DNA from: Clytia hemisphaerica
Taxonomy: Eukaryota; Cnidaria; Hydrozoa; Leptothecata; Clytiidae
Length of the DNA stretch: 64,000 nucleotides
Direction: 5' to 3'
Assembly (NCBI GenBank): GCA_902728285.1
Contig: CACVBU010001358.1
Span: 186,001 to 250,000 of the forward strand
Of the stretch, positions 1-11,592 are shown in pieces. Each line of letters opens with the position of its first letter. Positions within the stretch are counted from its first letter, which is position 1. Both the position numbers and the translations under genes were made by a program. The notes under the pieces were generated by a model, which searched no databases, had not been told where the DNA came from, and saw only the letters and a list, made by a program, of their open reading frames with translations.

Positions 1-162
1 TACTAATGAAATCCTAGGGGGTAAGTGAACTTTCGTACTGAAAGTTTTCCTCATGTTTTCGCAAATCGTCCCCTTTTTCAACTAATTTATTTCATTTCCC
101 GAAGGGCCATACCCCCACCAATATTTTGCAAAGTAATTTTTTTTTACTTTAAAAAAATCTTA

Positions 163-1447
163 TATACAGCACCTGACCCCGAGAATGTAGTAAACCCCGA
201 GAATGTAGGTTTCTCATTTTTTAGCATTGTAGCCCTAACGATAGTTCAACTTCATAAAAATTTGTTTCAGAGCATACTGTTACATCTTACTGATTATTTC
301 TGGACAGAAAATTTTAACTTGAATTAATTTTTTCCAACGAAAATCTGAATGGAAGTTGATTGGATATTACCCGAACTGAGACATTTTTTAAATAAATCCT
401 CTCTAAATCGAAATCTATTGGAATTAAGTTATGATGATAGGGTATTTTCTTAGTTCTGATGAACTAAGGAAATGGGGAAAATAGTCCATTTCAATATTTA
501 CTGTTCTGAGTTAGATATTTTGACGAAAATGTTTGACCTAACTTTTGGGGTTAGTTGACCTACAATTTGGGGGCCTTTATAACCCGACATATAAAAGTCT
601 GTCAAATTATATAAAACTTGTTTGTTGTACTTTTATAACATGAAAGTACTACCTGAGACATGATTAATATTGAAATTTTGAGCTTTTACGACGTGTCCCA
701 GACCCGTTGGAGCCCCAGCCCAATCAGAAAATTTGCCTAAGTTTGGAGCAATAGAATTTCTATTCCAATTTGGACTTAAGTAGAAATTTTTGGACCCGAT
801 ATGGGAAAAAGTTCCACCGGGGCTGTGAGGCAGGGGTGTTGTTACATTATTCACATATTTCAACACAAAATTTTCAACCTACAAAATAAAAACAACTTTC
901 TTGTCTCTTCTTTTCGTCCTTCCTTTTACTTTTCCTCATTTGTAGTACGATGAAATTAATATATTTGTTAATTTTTTGTCAGCGTATATTTCTAAAGTAT
1001 GAATTTCACTTATAGAACAATAATTTCCGATGAATACCGAAATTCCATTCTCAACAACCGAATCTTTTCACCTACATTCTGGGGGTTAAAAAGTGAAGAA
1101 GAATGAAGAATAACAAAATGCTCTTTAGAATATTGTTTTCGCATAAAACATTTCTAAAATTTGCTGTTAGAATTAATCCAATTGAAAAAATATCAACATT
1201 TTACTATTACTAGATTTAAAGCCATAAAACCAAACCTACATTCTGGGGGCTATAACGAAAATGGGAGTCAACTTCAAGGACCAAAAAAATTGGTCTATCT
1301 ATCAAAAGTAATGAAACTAACCCCTGGGAAAGGATTTTGGGAGCTCAAAATTTCGTTGAAAATATTTAATATCTTTTAAAATGCAAATCTACATCTTTCA
1401 GGTCTGATTCAAATTTCACCTACATTCTCGGGGTCAGGTGCTGTATA
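163..1447. mobile_element. TIR element with iterated CCTACATTC word
   Basis: A perfect 28-bp inverted repeat starts TATACAGCACCTGACC at 163-190 and returns inverted at 1420-1447. TA or TATA at both edges fits a TA-type target duplication. The TIR contains CCCCGAGAATGTAG. Related words (CCTACATTCTGGGGG, ACCCCGAGAATGTAGG) recur near 191-206, 1070-1087 and 1230-1250. No transposase-like ORF is visible, so it is probably non-autonomous. A fragment of another repeat (690-841) lies inside it. Confidence 0.8.
690..841. repeat. Copy of the CCCACTGGG-type repeat, nested in the 163-1447 element
   Basis: The left part has GTCCCAGACCCGTTGGAGCC and the right part has CCACCGGGGCTGTGAGGC followed by AGGGGTGTTG. 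These resemble the two ends of the complete copy at 31785-32073. Noncoding. Confidence 0.5.
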
Positions 1448-2309
1448 CCGTTTAGTAGGGTGAAATAAGGGTGAAAAGGCTTTTCTTCGTTGCCCAACCA
1501 TGGTGGCCGACATAATTTTTGGCCCCTTCAATTCGATTCGCACGCCGGGGGCAATGAGGGCTTTGGCAAAAATACCGTTTTTAAAACTTTCTCGAATTTA
1601 CAGGAAAACTTGCGATCGCGAAATATAATCATCAAATTGATTCGAGAAGGGGTCAGAGGCAGTAACGCTAAGAAAATCCATCAAAAGCATCGATTTTCGG
1701 GGATGATTAAATTCTAATTTTTCTGAAAAGTGAACCAGATATTTATTTTTTTGTTAACTACCCTCGCCGAGCTCATGTCTTTAATAAAAGTTTAAAATGT
1801 TTGGTTTTTTTTATTTTTTTATCTTTATTCCGAAATTTGATATATTTCAATTCAGGACTTCGGGACGTCGGAACTTTTAGGTTGGTGTAATTTTTTGTCC
1901 CCTTTTTGCTTGCTTGGGAAAGGTCGAGAATTCCTCTTTGACCTTCGGTTATCATCTCGCTGGATAGTTTATAAACCTTTAAAGCCAGTTTGACATTATG
2001 TTTTCCGAGGTCTGAATCGCTGCTTCAAAAACGCTGAGCTTGCATAAAGATTGCATTGTTATTCAACCAATCAATCATCAAAACAAAAGATAGCGCGTGA
2101 CGTAACTTGATTGTTCGATTCAACACTGCAATGTTTTCACTTTAATATAACACTTCAATGACCAGAGAGTTTACAATGTTTTGACAGCAAATTGGAATGA
2201 ATTGTGTGCGTTTTTACAGAATAAGCTAACAGACTCATGAATAGATATACTGCTTTTAACACGACAACCAGTGCTCCTCTGATGTTGTTTAATCATTCTT
2301 CGAGTGCTG
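1448..2309. other. Region without a recognised gene (3' flank of the first DEG/ENaC gene)
   Basis: No convincing coding potential is seen. It should contain the 3' UTR of the minus-strand channel gene. Reverse-complement poly(A)-signal-like words (TTTATT) occur around 1820-1830. Confidence 0.4.
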
Positions 2310-5300
2310 TCAAGGTTGATTTTGAGGTTGATGTTTTTGTCGATTATCAGATGATAATTTGATCATATCGTAGATGAAAAATAGGAACTCAAAACCAGTA
2401 ATAATGCTAAATCCACAACATAATCCCAACGCACCGCCGATACTTGCTGTTTAAAGAGAGAGGAAAAAGTTGTTTTTTTTTAATTTTAAGTGGATATAGC
2501 ATAGTCGGCGAACGTAGTCGGAGGCGACCCGAGGGCTCCTATTTAGATAGCTGTCTACCCGAAGGTAGGGGAGGGCGCCACTCTTTCTTCTCGAATTACT
2601 CCACTTAATTACTGAGCATCAGGCAGATTAGCATTAACTACCATTTTGGGAATCTTTGATATGACCTGTCTGTGGGTTCAACCCACAACCTTGCGCACGT
2701 AGCCGGTTACCTGGTACCCAGATGGTGAAATTTTCATCCGGCACTCTAAAGCTCTGAAGGTCGGGACAATTTTCAACATCTGGAAGGTTTAGATAACGGA
2801 ATTTTGCGAGACTGCGTCAAGAATTTTGCAGCGGGAGGTCTGGTAACCCAGCCGTCGTCTTCGGGGATTGGTGGGTCCAACTAAAATATTTTCAGGTTTG
2901 CTTCCAAGGGTAGTTGAACCTGACTGGGAATGCGGCACATTAAAGCCCTATTCCTTATTCCTTTGACTTTACGCTGAAGATTTAATTTTGAAAGTGGTGA
3001 AAATTCGCGAAAACGTGAAAATTTGAATCAATTTCAAGCGAAAACTAACCCCATTACAGGAATACATTCGAAAATGGACGAGTCATTGTACTTACAAAAA
3101 ATAGAGGCGAAGGACACAGTCGGCTCCATCTCTTCTTTGTATATAACTTTACTGGCAAATTGAACGTGAACTCCCACAATGTTGTTCCTATATAAAACAA
3201 AGTTTTTGAAATTACTTCAGAAAAAGAATCGAACCAAAGTCGTTATAGTAAGTTATAGTATGTAAGAACTATTATGAAAAAAAAAAAACCTATGTTTTGG
3301 TTTATTTTGAAATATTTTCAAAATTCCAGGGCTATAACTCCTAATTCACCCTCCTATCCATGTTGTTTTCTGTATAAATACCACGTTGGACCCGTAATTG
3401 GTTGACAAAGTAAGACTTTTATTTGACTTCTTTTTACTAACTGTCAACTTTTTGCCCACTTTTTGCCTACTCAAACAATTAAATAGGCAGGGTGAAAAGT
3501 GGGCCGTCTAAACTAGAGCTTACAAGCCTACATGGTTGACTGATGATTACGGTGTATCTCATCACTGAGCTCCTTGAGATGCAGGTGGAAAAAGCAGCCG
3601 TTAACGCTTGCACCTGAACCGCGATTCACCCTTGTATTGCAAATCTACGTTCTCCTGGGAATACGATGAACGAGAAAGAAACACTCAACGTTGTCTCAAG
3701 GTGTTCGGCGATGAGATGCACAGTAGTCACCAGTTACCCTAATTCAACCATGTAGATGTAAGATGGTCGTAGAAAGTGCTTGACTTATTACCCCCCACCC
3801 CCTCGAGAAGTTCTCAGATTGGGAATTGTCCTAAATTGGACCTAAATTGTCTTTTTTCATACTCACCTTGTGTAGTGTTCGATCTCTTGCATAGTAGAGT
3901 TAGCCAATGACGGTCGACTTTCTTTCACATATTGATATAATAATTCATGGCCGTAAACTTTTGGTTTGTTCGTAATCTGGTAGGAATACATTTCACATTC
4001 GTTAGGACATTTGTTGAAGCATACTTTATGTTCTTTGATGCCTTCTTCGTCTGAAATGACAACCAGGTTAGACCAACAAATCCGCTCATTTATCCCGCGC
4101 AAAGAGCCTGCTTCTTACCCCAACAATAGACAAGCAGTCGAAGTAAAAAAGATCACTTCAAAAGCAGCCAAAACAAATCAAAACTTGCAAGACAACCCCT
4201 CTGAAGAAGATATTTTAGTTCTGCAAAAAGAAATTGAAAACAAAAAGGCTCTCTTGAAATACCTAAAAACAGAATTCAAATTGTTAAAAAAGGAAGCTTT
4301 CCCTGATAAAAACAAAAAGAAGCTCCATTCTCACAAGTCTGAATCGCAGACTTCTATAGATATACTTCCTATAAGAAACTTTTTTTCGCTAGAGGGTGAG
4401 CACAGCCTACCTTCTCACAGACCCGGTGAAATTTTTTCAGCCAGTAGGGATAAAAATAACGGTCTGAAACTCGATGGTGATTGATATTCCCATATTTTTT
4501 ATGGCTGGAGATTTAAATTCGTTTGTTTTCAAATAATCCAGAGGGGGATGGGAAAAATAGCATAATATATTTTGCAGTGAGGATTTGTTTATTTGATTAT
4601 TTTCAGTGGGGACAAAAATTGGAGGATAATTTTCCATCGGAGACTTTAGTTTTGACAATTTTTTCCAGTGGGAAGGGATCCTAGGGGGTAAAGTTCCTGA
4701 TTATAAGAAACTATACTTACACAAAGCCATTTGAGCAAAGTATGTCATACTCAAGTTACAAATGTTGATATCTAAAAATGAGTGTATGCATGTCGAATGG
4801 TTATTCGTTCAATAATAAGCAGATATTCAATGGGTAGTCGAACGTTTCACTTAAAACACTCCCATAATCGAACGTTCGAATGTTTTTCTTTTTTAATGAT
4901 TTTCTTAATTACTTTTACTTTAAGTCATAAAATTTGTTCATGAAATTGACAATAGATTTATTTTAATGAATTTCTTTGGTACAACAAGAGCGACAAAAAA
5001 TCCAATTTTGAAAGCAAAATTTGAAAAAGAAATTCTACCGTGGTAAATAGCCAGGAATTATTCAATGGCTGTTTTTGCCTACAGGTATGTAATAATATCT
5101 CTTTCAAAAGCTACATTCCAACTGTATTTGATTCCGGGGGTACTAGGTTTGCGAGATGACGTATGTACGTAGCAAAGTTCGAAAATCGACCCAAAGAGAG
5201 ACTGAATTTCGAAAATGTTGTCCAATTTTTGACGTTTTTGCTACCCTCCTCAGAGAGACTATTTCCCTAAAATTTCAGCCAAATTTTTTTTAGGCTAGGA

Positions 5301-8300
5301 TTGAAAAGTGTGTTGCTATAAAGTGGATTAACTATTGCAAATTTTGACTTTTTTTGGGAGATTAAGAACTCGAGAATGATTTGTTTTTTATAAAATTCCA
5401 ATCAGGATTTCTGCCAAACCCCCCTTCCCCTAAATCCCTTGGAAATTAAAAGAATTTATTTGAAAACGGGGTCGATTCACGAAATTTTGTCCTTGAGAAA
5501 TCTAAGCTCTTCGATTCGTGTAAAACGTCCATGCGAAAATTATTATCCACTTAAATTTTGTCATGCGTGTAATCCTGGTTGTATAATCACCTTTGGAAAC
5601 CCTGGGTGCATACTGTTCGTCTACACAGCCAACTTTTTCATACACTCCCTTCAAAACACAATCGTCCATACAAAGTTCTTTGGTGTAAGGTCGGTCATTA
5701 TCAATGATGGAATACGGCTTTTTACCACATCTGTCTGTGAAAGGTGTTTGTAATGTGGTGAACTAAAAAGACAAATCAAATATCCTCTGAATCGAAGTGA
5801 TTATCCTTACTCAGGGTGAAATCTTATTTTCGCCACATAAATATTATGAAAACCATGATTTTTATTTTTCATGAAACCCCGAAAATCAAATATCCTCTGA
5901 ATCGAATCGAAGTGATTTTCCTTCAGAGAATCATATTCTACACTAAAATTAGCGGCCGTAGTGCAGTGGTAGAGTATCCAACCACGGTGTACAAGGTTGT
6001 GGGTTCAACCTCCAGCCGGGTCATACCAAAGATTCCCAAAATTGTACTTTATGCCTCTCTGCTCTCAGCAATTAAGAGAAGGATCAAGGATAAGTGGAGC
6101 AATACAGGGAGAAAAAGTGTCGCCCTCCCCTACCTTCGGGTAGATAGCTATCGAAAGAGGAGCCTTCGGGACAATCAACTATACCATCTTTATCATCCTA
6201 AGGGATTTTGATGCGCATGCTAAACCGACGTTTGCGACGACGGGGACCGTCTAGTTTGATCTAAACGGTAAGTAACTGGGAGCTGTCCAAAATATTTCCT
6301 GGGCAATATCAGCGGAACTGTCGCAGAATTCCAGTCATGGTAACTAACCGTACTACGGCGTACAAGGTCTTGGGTGCGATCCACGGTCGGGTCATACCGA
6401 GACTTTGTACTTTGTAGAAAAATATAGTACTTGATGTCTCTCTGTTTTACTCACAGCAATTAACTACGACTGCGGTCGTAGACTTACTACTTACCAAATT
6501 CTTTTTTAAGAAGATAGTCGTCATTTTGCCAGTTTCCAATGGTATGTAATCACCTTCATCGAAGGAGAGGGTTTTATCATCTCCGTAATGGTTCAATTGA
6601 AATATCACTCCTCGTGTGAATGTATTGAAATCATATAATGTGTCACCGATGTCCAGGATAATCTCAAAACCATCATCTCTGTAAATAGAAAAAATTTTAC
6701 CTAAAAAATTAGTAACAGTTAACTGTGATTTTGTTGTTTTTCAGATTTTTAGAAATAATGTCAGAATTAAACAAAAACTGATGAACAAAAACTCAAGGAC
6801 CAAGTTTCTTAATCCTCGTTAAGCGAATTTTTTGATCGGTTTATTTTTTAAAGTGATACCCTAATGGAAGCACTACATAGTTTATGTATGTGTGTTTTTC
6901 CGTGACAGAGACGGTAAGGTTCTAATTTGACTAGATCCTGACCAGCTGAGGATTGGTTATTCCAAATCACTTCAGTCACTCTACCGTCCTCAAAAGAGAA
7001 AATGCATGAATTCGCTATTACTCAATAGAGAGTGCTAGATCTACTTTTCCTCGATGATACTTTCGATGGTATGTAGCGCCATCAGACGTTAATTTTCAAT
7101 ACTGCAATGGCTTCTTAAAAATATTCCGATCAAAGATGGCGGATATAGCTTGGCCCAGGATATACTCATTGAATTGAGCTGCGATCGCTTGCTTTCTGTT
7201 GGAATTTGTTCGGTGCTCTTCGTTGTTATTGGTCGAAAAAAAAGAAGTTACGGGAAAGTCTCGATATGCGAATGCACGGGGAAAACAAATTTGTCGGAGT
7301 TAAATAAATTTCGAGTTATGCAATAAGTGAAGATAAGGTTTACAAGGCATTTGTTAACTGAAAGCACCATAAAACTTGCTTGAGTTAAGGACACATTCGA
7401 GTTATCTAAGCTTTCTGCGACGAAGAGATTTTATGACAGGCTAATTCTCGAGTGCGCTTTACTGATTCATGACGTAATTCTTCCATAAAGCAAAAATATT
7501 TGAAGCTAAATGAGGCTCTCACAGTATACGTACTTACGGAGAACGGGTTTTGAAAAGTTTTGTAAGAAAATGAAACTCGATCTGTTTTTACGCGAAACAG
7601 GTATTACTTACTGATACGGCTGTGTCTGAGTCAGGAGAGGTGCTTTATTTTTATCGAATGAATTAAATTCCATACAAAGTTTTGCAATTTTGATCATCTC
7701 TGTGAAATTCGCTTCACCACATTGTTGGCCATTGTACCTACACATGGTACCATCTAAGTACTGTAATAGAGATAAATGTTTTAAATACAACTGACTTACA
7801 TTTATTTTGAAGCATGGTGTTCTGAATCTAAACACCTTTTCGACCGTAGCCACCAATTACCACGCGGACATTTTTTTGTGCGCTTTACCACCCTAAAACC
7901 GTTTGAGTCTTTTTTAAGCTCCTAAAGACAATAGAAAAAAGTGTAAAAAAAAAGGGATTGGATCGAGTTTAGGGGGGTGAATTAAATAATAAAGTGGAGT
8001 GCCTGACTGCACGACTGCGGTCGAAAAGGTACATTAACGTAGATTCAGAACGCCATGCTTTGCATATATTAGTATAAATTGATTTATTGTATATATGCAG
8101 TACGGGATCCAAGACAAATGTCGGCTCGTGTTCGCCGACTGGTACCTTATACTCGCGAAATTGAAAAATTTCGAGTTTTCCTTTTGTACTTCATAAAAAA
8201 AATCGTTAAGCCATTATGGAATTCGATAATCGAACTAAAAATGCCATTTAATGCCTCAGGTGTGCATTACATGTAAATTTAGGTTGAATTTTGATCCTAA

Positions 8301-9094
8301 ACTGAAAAAACCGTAACAATATTTTGGGTTGATTTTCCCAAAAAATAAATTAAATGGATAAACACAATTCTTTTAAAATAAGCGTACAAAAGGCAGCGAT
8401 TTAAGGAGCGATGGTTAAGTGGTCAAAGGCGTCAGTGTCTTAAAGCAGGGGTTCGCGGTTCGAATCCCCGCTCCTTCCAATGTTCTGTTCAGTTCATAGA
8501 TAGCCGGCTGGCCGTGGACCCCGTGAAAACAATCTTGATTACTGGGCTATCTACGTAAAATATCGATTCTATCTATCTAAAAGGTAAACTGAAATTAATT
8601 TCACCCACCTTTGTATTCGTCACATCCTTATACCGCAGTTGATATTTTTTCAAAACTTCCATAAAAGTGGTCACATTTTCTTTAGCTAACATCTCCAATT
8701 TTTCATTCGAAATCGGAGCGATACCAATTATCTCATCAGTCGATAATATGGCGTTTCGCATTTTAGTTTTTGAAAATCGATTCTCCATGCAAAGTCTTAT
8801 AGTTGGAAATTCTAAAGGGTCTTTATGTATGAGTTCCTTTCGGATACTTGTTTTCCGAGCTAAGAAATCATCTAGTAACCCTTGGAAGAGGATAAAGGAA
8901 AATAAAAACGATACGGTCGTGATGATAAACCATATTAACCGTCGAATAAAATGTCCTTCAAATAGATACGGGAACCCATGTAAAGTAACATTGGAACGAA
9001 AATTGGAAAATAATTGGTTTGCTTTCGTTGATTTTGAATTTTCGGCCGCATGATTGTTTCTCGATTTGTTTTCGTTTTCGTTTTCGATCGTCAT
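2310..9094 (-). CDS. DEG/ENaC-family cation channel subunit 1 (7 exons)
   Basis: Hand-built spliced model. Exons in gene order are 9094-8609, 7760-7612, 6678-6495, 5762-5591, 4050-3867, 3187-3096 and 2446-2310. All introns are GT-AG, the phases match at each junction, and the sum is 467 aa plus TGA. Family knowledge: trimeric amiloride-sensitive sodium channels with two membrane helices and a Cys-rich ectodomain. Seen: the cytosolic HG motif (residues 39-40, in VTLHGFPYLFEG); TM1 about 51-73; ectodomain motifs such as LETGKMTTIFL, the exon-4 core PYTKELCMDDCVLKGVYEKVGC and CFNKCPNEC; HVQF before TM2; TM2 with the selectivity-filter-like GFS followed by IITGFEF. I start at the first in-frame ATG (9094) because an in-frame stop lies at 9188-9190; an upstream coding exon cannot be excluded. 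Introns hold SINEs, a MITE and an unrelated plus-strand ORF. The ligand cannot be read from the sequence. Confidence 0.9.
2495..2720 (-). mobile_element. tRNA-derived SINE (family 1), in the last intron of channel gene 1
   Basis: On the minus strand it begins with a tRNA-like box-B-type segment (AAGGTTGTGGGTTGAACC) and continues into the shared body CCCTCCCCTACCTTCGGGTA and GGAGCCCTCGGG. The same body occurs at 5948-6180, 26225-26345 and 47835-47985. Confidence 0.7.
2705..2960 (+). repeat. Fragment of the TTATCTGG...CAGATAA element family
   Basis: Begins ACCTGGTACCCAGATGG and shares CTCTAAAGCTCTGAAGGTCG, TTTTCAACATCTGGAAGG and GTCAAGAATTTTGCAGCG with copies at 46640-47003 and 51578-52696. 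The right end is missing. It abuts the SINE at 2495-2720. Confidence 0.6.
3424..3520 (+). repeat. Half copy of the AGCTCTAGTTTAGA MITE
   Basis: Contains TTTTGCCTACTC, CAATTAAATAGGCAGGG and the end GTCTAAACTAGAGCTTA. It matches the right half of the complete copy at 50422-50654 and a copy near 56660-56762. Confidence 0.55.
3540..3730. repeat. Short foldback element
   Basis: The left arm (GTGTATCTCATC, then CTCCTTGAGA) is imperfectly inverted on the right (TCTCAAGGTGTTC, then GATGAGATGCAC). It lies in the intron between exons 5 and 6 of the 7-exon channel gene's 3' half (downstream of exon 3867-4050). No ORF. Confidence 0.45.
4075..4484 (+). other. Unrecognised plus-strand ORF antisense within a DEG/ENaC intron
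   Basis: An open frame of about 135 codons lies on the opposite strand to the surrounding channel gene, just beyond the edge of its exon 3867-4050. The middle reads like real protein: charged and heptad-like, with KEIENKKALLKYLKTEFKLL followed by KKEAFPDK, so a short coiled coil is plausible. The formal ATG at 4011 lies inside antisense exon sequence and is probably not used. An acceptor-like CAACAATAG precedes 4130. The 3' part runs into the CCCACTGGG-type repeat (4415-4690), so the frame looks truncated. It could be a captured exon, a retrocopy fragment or the remnant of a nested gene. I do not recognise the family. Confidence 0.35.
4415..4690. repeat. Diverged CCCACTGGG-type repeat
   Basis: Contains CTCACAGACCCGGTG at the left and repeated CAGTGGG/CAGTGGGGA words (near 4577, 4606 and 4665), ending near GGATCCTAGGGGGTA. 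It resembles the family at 31785-32073. Confidence 0.45.
5948..6180 (+). mobile_element. tRNA-derived SINE (family 1), most complete copy
   Basis: The head has a box-A-like GTGCAGTGGTAGAG and a box-B-like GTGGGTTCAACC at tRNA spacing. It is followed by GGTCATACCAAAGATTCCC, a variable middle, then CCCTCCCCTACCTTCGGGTA and GGAGCCTTCGGG. It lies in a channel-gene intron, antisense to the gene. Confidence 0.75.
6335..6490 (+). mobile_element. Degenerate second SINE copy (family 1)
   Basis: GTACAAGGTCTTGGGTGCGA, CGGTCGGGTCATACCGAGAC and the terminal CGACTGCGGTCGTAGACTTA match the family-1 pattern, but the middle is divergent. It ends directly beside exon 6495-6678. Confidence 0.6.
7832..8032. mobile_element. 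MITE with ACACCTTTTCGACCG ends, copy 1
   Basis: The left end ACACCTTTTCGACCGTAG is inverted at the right as CTGCGGTCGAAAAGGT. The interior shares CACGCGGACATTTTTT and GGATCGAGTTTAGGGGG with copies at 39854-40052 and 42844-43043. It is in intron 1 of channel gene 1 and has no coding capacity. Confidence 0.75.
8403..8476 (+). tRNA. tRNA-like sequence (Leu/Ser type, possibly degenerate)
   Basis: A box-A-like TGGTTAAGTGG and a perfect box-B GGTTCGAATCC sit at tRNA spacing, and AAGGAGC (8403-8409) can pair with GCTCCTT (8470-8476). The loop around CTTAAA suggests a Leu(UAA)-like origin. The anticodon stem pairs badly and there is no long variable arm, so this is more likely a pseudogene or SINE head than a working tRNA. 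Confidence 0.35.
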
Positions 9095-9190
9095 ACCTCT
9101 CGAAACTTGTCGAAATTGACTGGAAATGCAGCCTGTGATAGATTTAAACAGTGTTGATACCACAGATATAGTTAATAAGAAAGACTTCTA

Positions 9191-10034
9191 AACTGAGGGG
9201 TTATTTCATGATATAATCCAGTTGCAGATGATAATTTCAAGTAGTATACTAGTAGTATGAAAGAAAGTCCAAGTGGTAAAGATAAATTAATAGAGTCTGT
9301 GGTAAGATTTAAAATCATTCATTCATTATCTTCGCAAACCATAAATTGAAGGAATATCACACATATCTTCGACTACAAAATATTATGAAATAAAGCGCCT
9401 ATTTTGATAAAATTTATTGTAAAAAAAATGGTCACCGCACGTCGGGTTTTTGACATTGCAAAAAAAAAACATTCTCTCCAACGACAGATGGAGATCTCCT
9501 CTTTAAAAAGATACTCACGTACTTAATTAGCTTTCTCCCACTTAAATTTTCGCCAGCGAAAAAAAATTCAAAATAAACGATAAATTAGCTTTTTGAAAGT
9601 ATATCTCTCTTTCTAGTAATCTTTTGCTGTTGAAACAAAACATAATCCACGGGAACCCCCTGGACTTAATGGGGACCTAATGAAATTTTAATTGTTTTTC
9701 CTAGCCCTCCTTTGGTCCTTTTTCAATAATCCGTTCATTAATTTTCCCTATTTTCCCCCAAGATTTCCAGAATACTTGTTAGATTCAAATCAAATATAAT
9801 TTCCGCTCCATATTACAGTTTCGTGTTCTTCTAAAAAGCTTTTTAAGGAAACTTAAAATTTCTCTCCCTATCAGTTCCGTCATCCCACCTCAGTGACAAA
9901 GAATGAAATTAAACATCTGCGAGTAACATAGGTGAGTTTATTGACTGAGAATATTAGTTGAAAAAATGTTTGTCAAAATTTGTGAAAGATTAACCCTAAA
10001 ATTTTCCACATTTTTATGTTTTTATGACCATTCC
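9191..10034. other. Upstream region of channel gene 1, no gene seen
   Basis: AT-rich sequence with no exon-like frames. It should contain the minus-strand promoter and 5' UTR of the channel gene. Confidence 0.4.
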
Positions 10035-10037
10035 TAA

Positions 10038-10255
10038 AGGCCGGTCTCCACTTTCGCGCGACATGAGGGAAAGTTTTTTGATATTATTGTAAGTTCATTG
10101 ATCGACTGAAAAATGAAGCAATTCCATTGGTCGAAATTGACGTAACGGATGAAAAAAGTAGAACTTCCTTTAACTTTTTTTTGTTCACGCGAAACTAATC
10201 TTTTCTTCAGGCAAAAAAACTGTCGCCCATTTTGCGCGAAAGTGGAGACTGGCCT
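10038..10255. mobile_element. MITE with AGGCCGGTCTCCACTT ends, copy 1
   Basis: AGGCCGGTCTCCACTTTCGC at the left is inverted at the right (GCGCGAAAGTGGAGAC, then TGGCCT). TAA on both sides fits a 3-bp target duplication of the PIF/Harbinger type. A related copy is at 38870-39097. Confidence 0.75.
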
Positions 10256-10634
10256 TAAGAGTTGTAAAAACTTCGGTCGTATAATATTTATTGTTCTTAT
10301 ACAGGTTTTCTATCACTCTTTGACGTGAATCCTTTATTTGATTCATCTCCGAGCAAATTCTGATACTCTACCGCGCATGGAACGTATTCACTCTAAAGGC
10401 CATGTATCTGCCCAGATTGGTGCACCGCTTTGATCTTTTTCATGCAGATTCGAGATGAATATTTAAATGAGCTTTCGAGCATGTAGATTGGCTAAAGCAA
10501 AACAATCGCAACAAAATCAACTGTCAATCATAAACATAAACAATACATAAACATTAGAGTCCAGTCTCGTTTGTTTTTGTTTCTAGCAAAAGGCAATCCG
10601 GTTTTGAGAACCAGGTCAAGTATTTTTAATCTGT

Positions 10635-11459
10635 TTAGTTCACACGCATGCGCTCTTCGTTTATCTGCAATGTCATTGACTTACTATTTGTCATAGTATC
10701 TTTCCCATCTGCTAAGGTTGAAATCGTCCGCCGTCGTCCGCGCGGCCTATTCCTCTTTCCACAATAATAACCTCTAATCTCCGGATTTTTGTACATATAA
10801 ATTAAAGCGTTCAAACCAGAACAGAAATAAAATGGTAGATGAGCTATAGGGAACCATGGATATAACATTTTAAAAGCTTCATTGCTCTTTGTTAAAGCTA
10901 AACCGGCAGCGACATAATATAAAGACATAGGTATCAAACATAATACGTAGATAATGGATATAATATTTAGCGTGGATACCGCGTTTTGATGCCGCTGTCG
11001 GATGATCTCATGGTGTTTGCCACCTTCTGTCAGCTTACAAGTAATCTTTTGACCAAGGCTCTTGGTTGACCATGTATTGATTATAATTAGACAGGTCACT
11101 TCAAATATAGAGCCCCATCCGACAAGAAAATAATAAATTTCCGTTAAACTTCGGTTGGTATATTGAGGTGCATTTACTAAAAATGTTAAACTTGATTTCC
11201 CAACCATCAATATACTCCACCATAACAATCCGATTAGTATTTTCCAGTTTTCGATCGGTGATAACGGTTTTCTGATTGCGTAATTACGCACGATTGTTAA
11301 GAAAACAGCAAGAACAAGAGTACTGATTATCTCTAATTGTCTTGTTCCTTCTTTTCGGTACGGTGTTATGAAGGTTGTTTGATTGGTCACTGATGATGCA
11401 TTGTTGTCGTTGAAGAGTGAAGCATTATGGTATTGATGTAGAAAAGTCAAACATTCCAT
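10635..11459 (-). CDS. GPCR-like ORF lacking TM1-TM2 (possibly 5'-truncated)
   Basis: A 274-aa frame from ATG 11459. It begins with about 40 polar residues carrying three N-glycosylation sequons (N12, N20, N26). The first hydrophobic helix ends in VRNYAIRKPL, which reads as TM3 plus loop 2. Then come a TM4-like helix with WW (80-81), a TM5-like helix (about 108-130), the loop segment IIRQRHQNAVSTL (matching the GPCR at 30183), TM6 with CLIP (174-177) and TM7 with LNALIYMYKNPEIR, followed by a basic tail. TM1 and TM2 are absent. No clear splice acceptor is visible before TM3, and the upstream side is occupied from 11593 by a 5.26-kb TIR element. Either an upstream exon lies beyond that element or the gene is broken. 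Rhodopsin-type family; ligand unknown. Confidence 0.6.
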   Translation of the reverse strand: MECLTFLHQYHNASLFNDNNASSVTNQTTFITPYRKEGTRQLEIISTLVLAVFLTIVRNYAIRKPLSPIENWKILIGLLWWSILMVGKSSLTFLVNAPQYTNRSLTEIYYFLVGWGSIFEVTCLIIINTWSTKSLGQKITCKLTEGGKHHEIIRQRHQNAVSTLNIISIIYVLCLIPMSLYYVAAGLALTKSNEAFKMLYPWFPIAHLPFYFCSGLNALIYMYKNPEIRGYYCGKRNRPRGRRRTISTLADGKDTMTNSKSMTLQINEERMRVN

Positions 11460-11585
11460 GTCGATCCTTTCGTTTTTTTTATTTAGATTACCAAACTCGA
11501 TTTTGTCAATGATTTGAGAAAACTCTAATCGTCTTTTATAACTATTAGTAGAATTGCTCGATGAAAACTGAGTAATTTTCCCAAC

Positions 11586-11592
11586 CTTAAAT
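11586..11592. repeat. Target-site duplication CTTAAAT, left copy
   Basis: Directly adjoins the left TIR of the element 11593-16848. The identical heptamer CTTAAAT adjoins the right TIR at 16849-16855. Confidence 0.8.

Noticed and set aside
25-327. 100-codon plus-strand ORF at the window start
   Set aside because: It crosses the left TIR of the element 163-1447 and has no protein-like pattern.
4011-4074. ATG at 4011 as start of the antisense ORF
   Set aside because: These bases are antisense to channel exon 3867-4050, so the ATG is probably fortuitous.
5439-5753. 104-codon plus-strand ORF
   Set aside because: Its second half is the antisense of a true channel exon (5591-5762), which explains the open frame.
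5816-6211. 131-codon plus-strand ORF
   Set aside because: It reads through the SINE at 5948-6180; the encoded sequence follows the SINE, not a protein.
9092-9163. Extending channel gene 1 upstream to 9163
   Set aside because: The codon at 9163 is GTG. The first ATG in the frame is at 9094 and an in-frame stop lies at 9188-9190.
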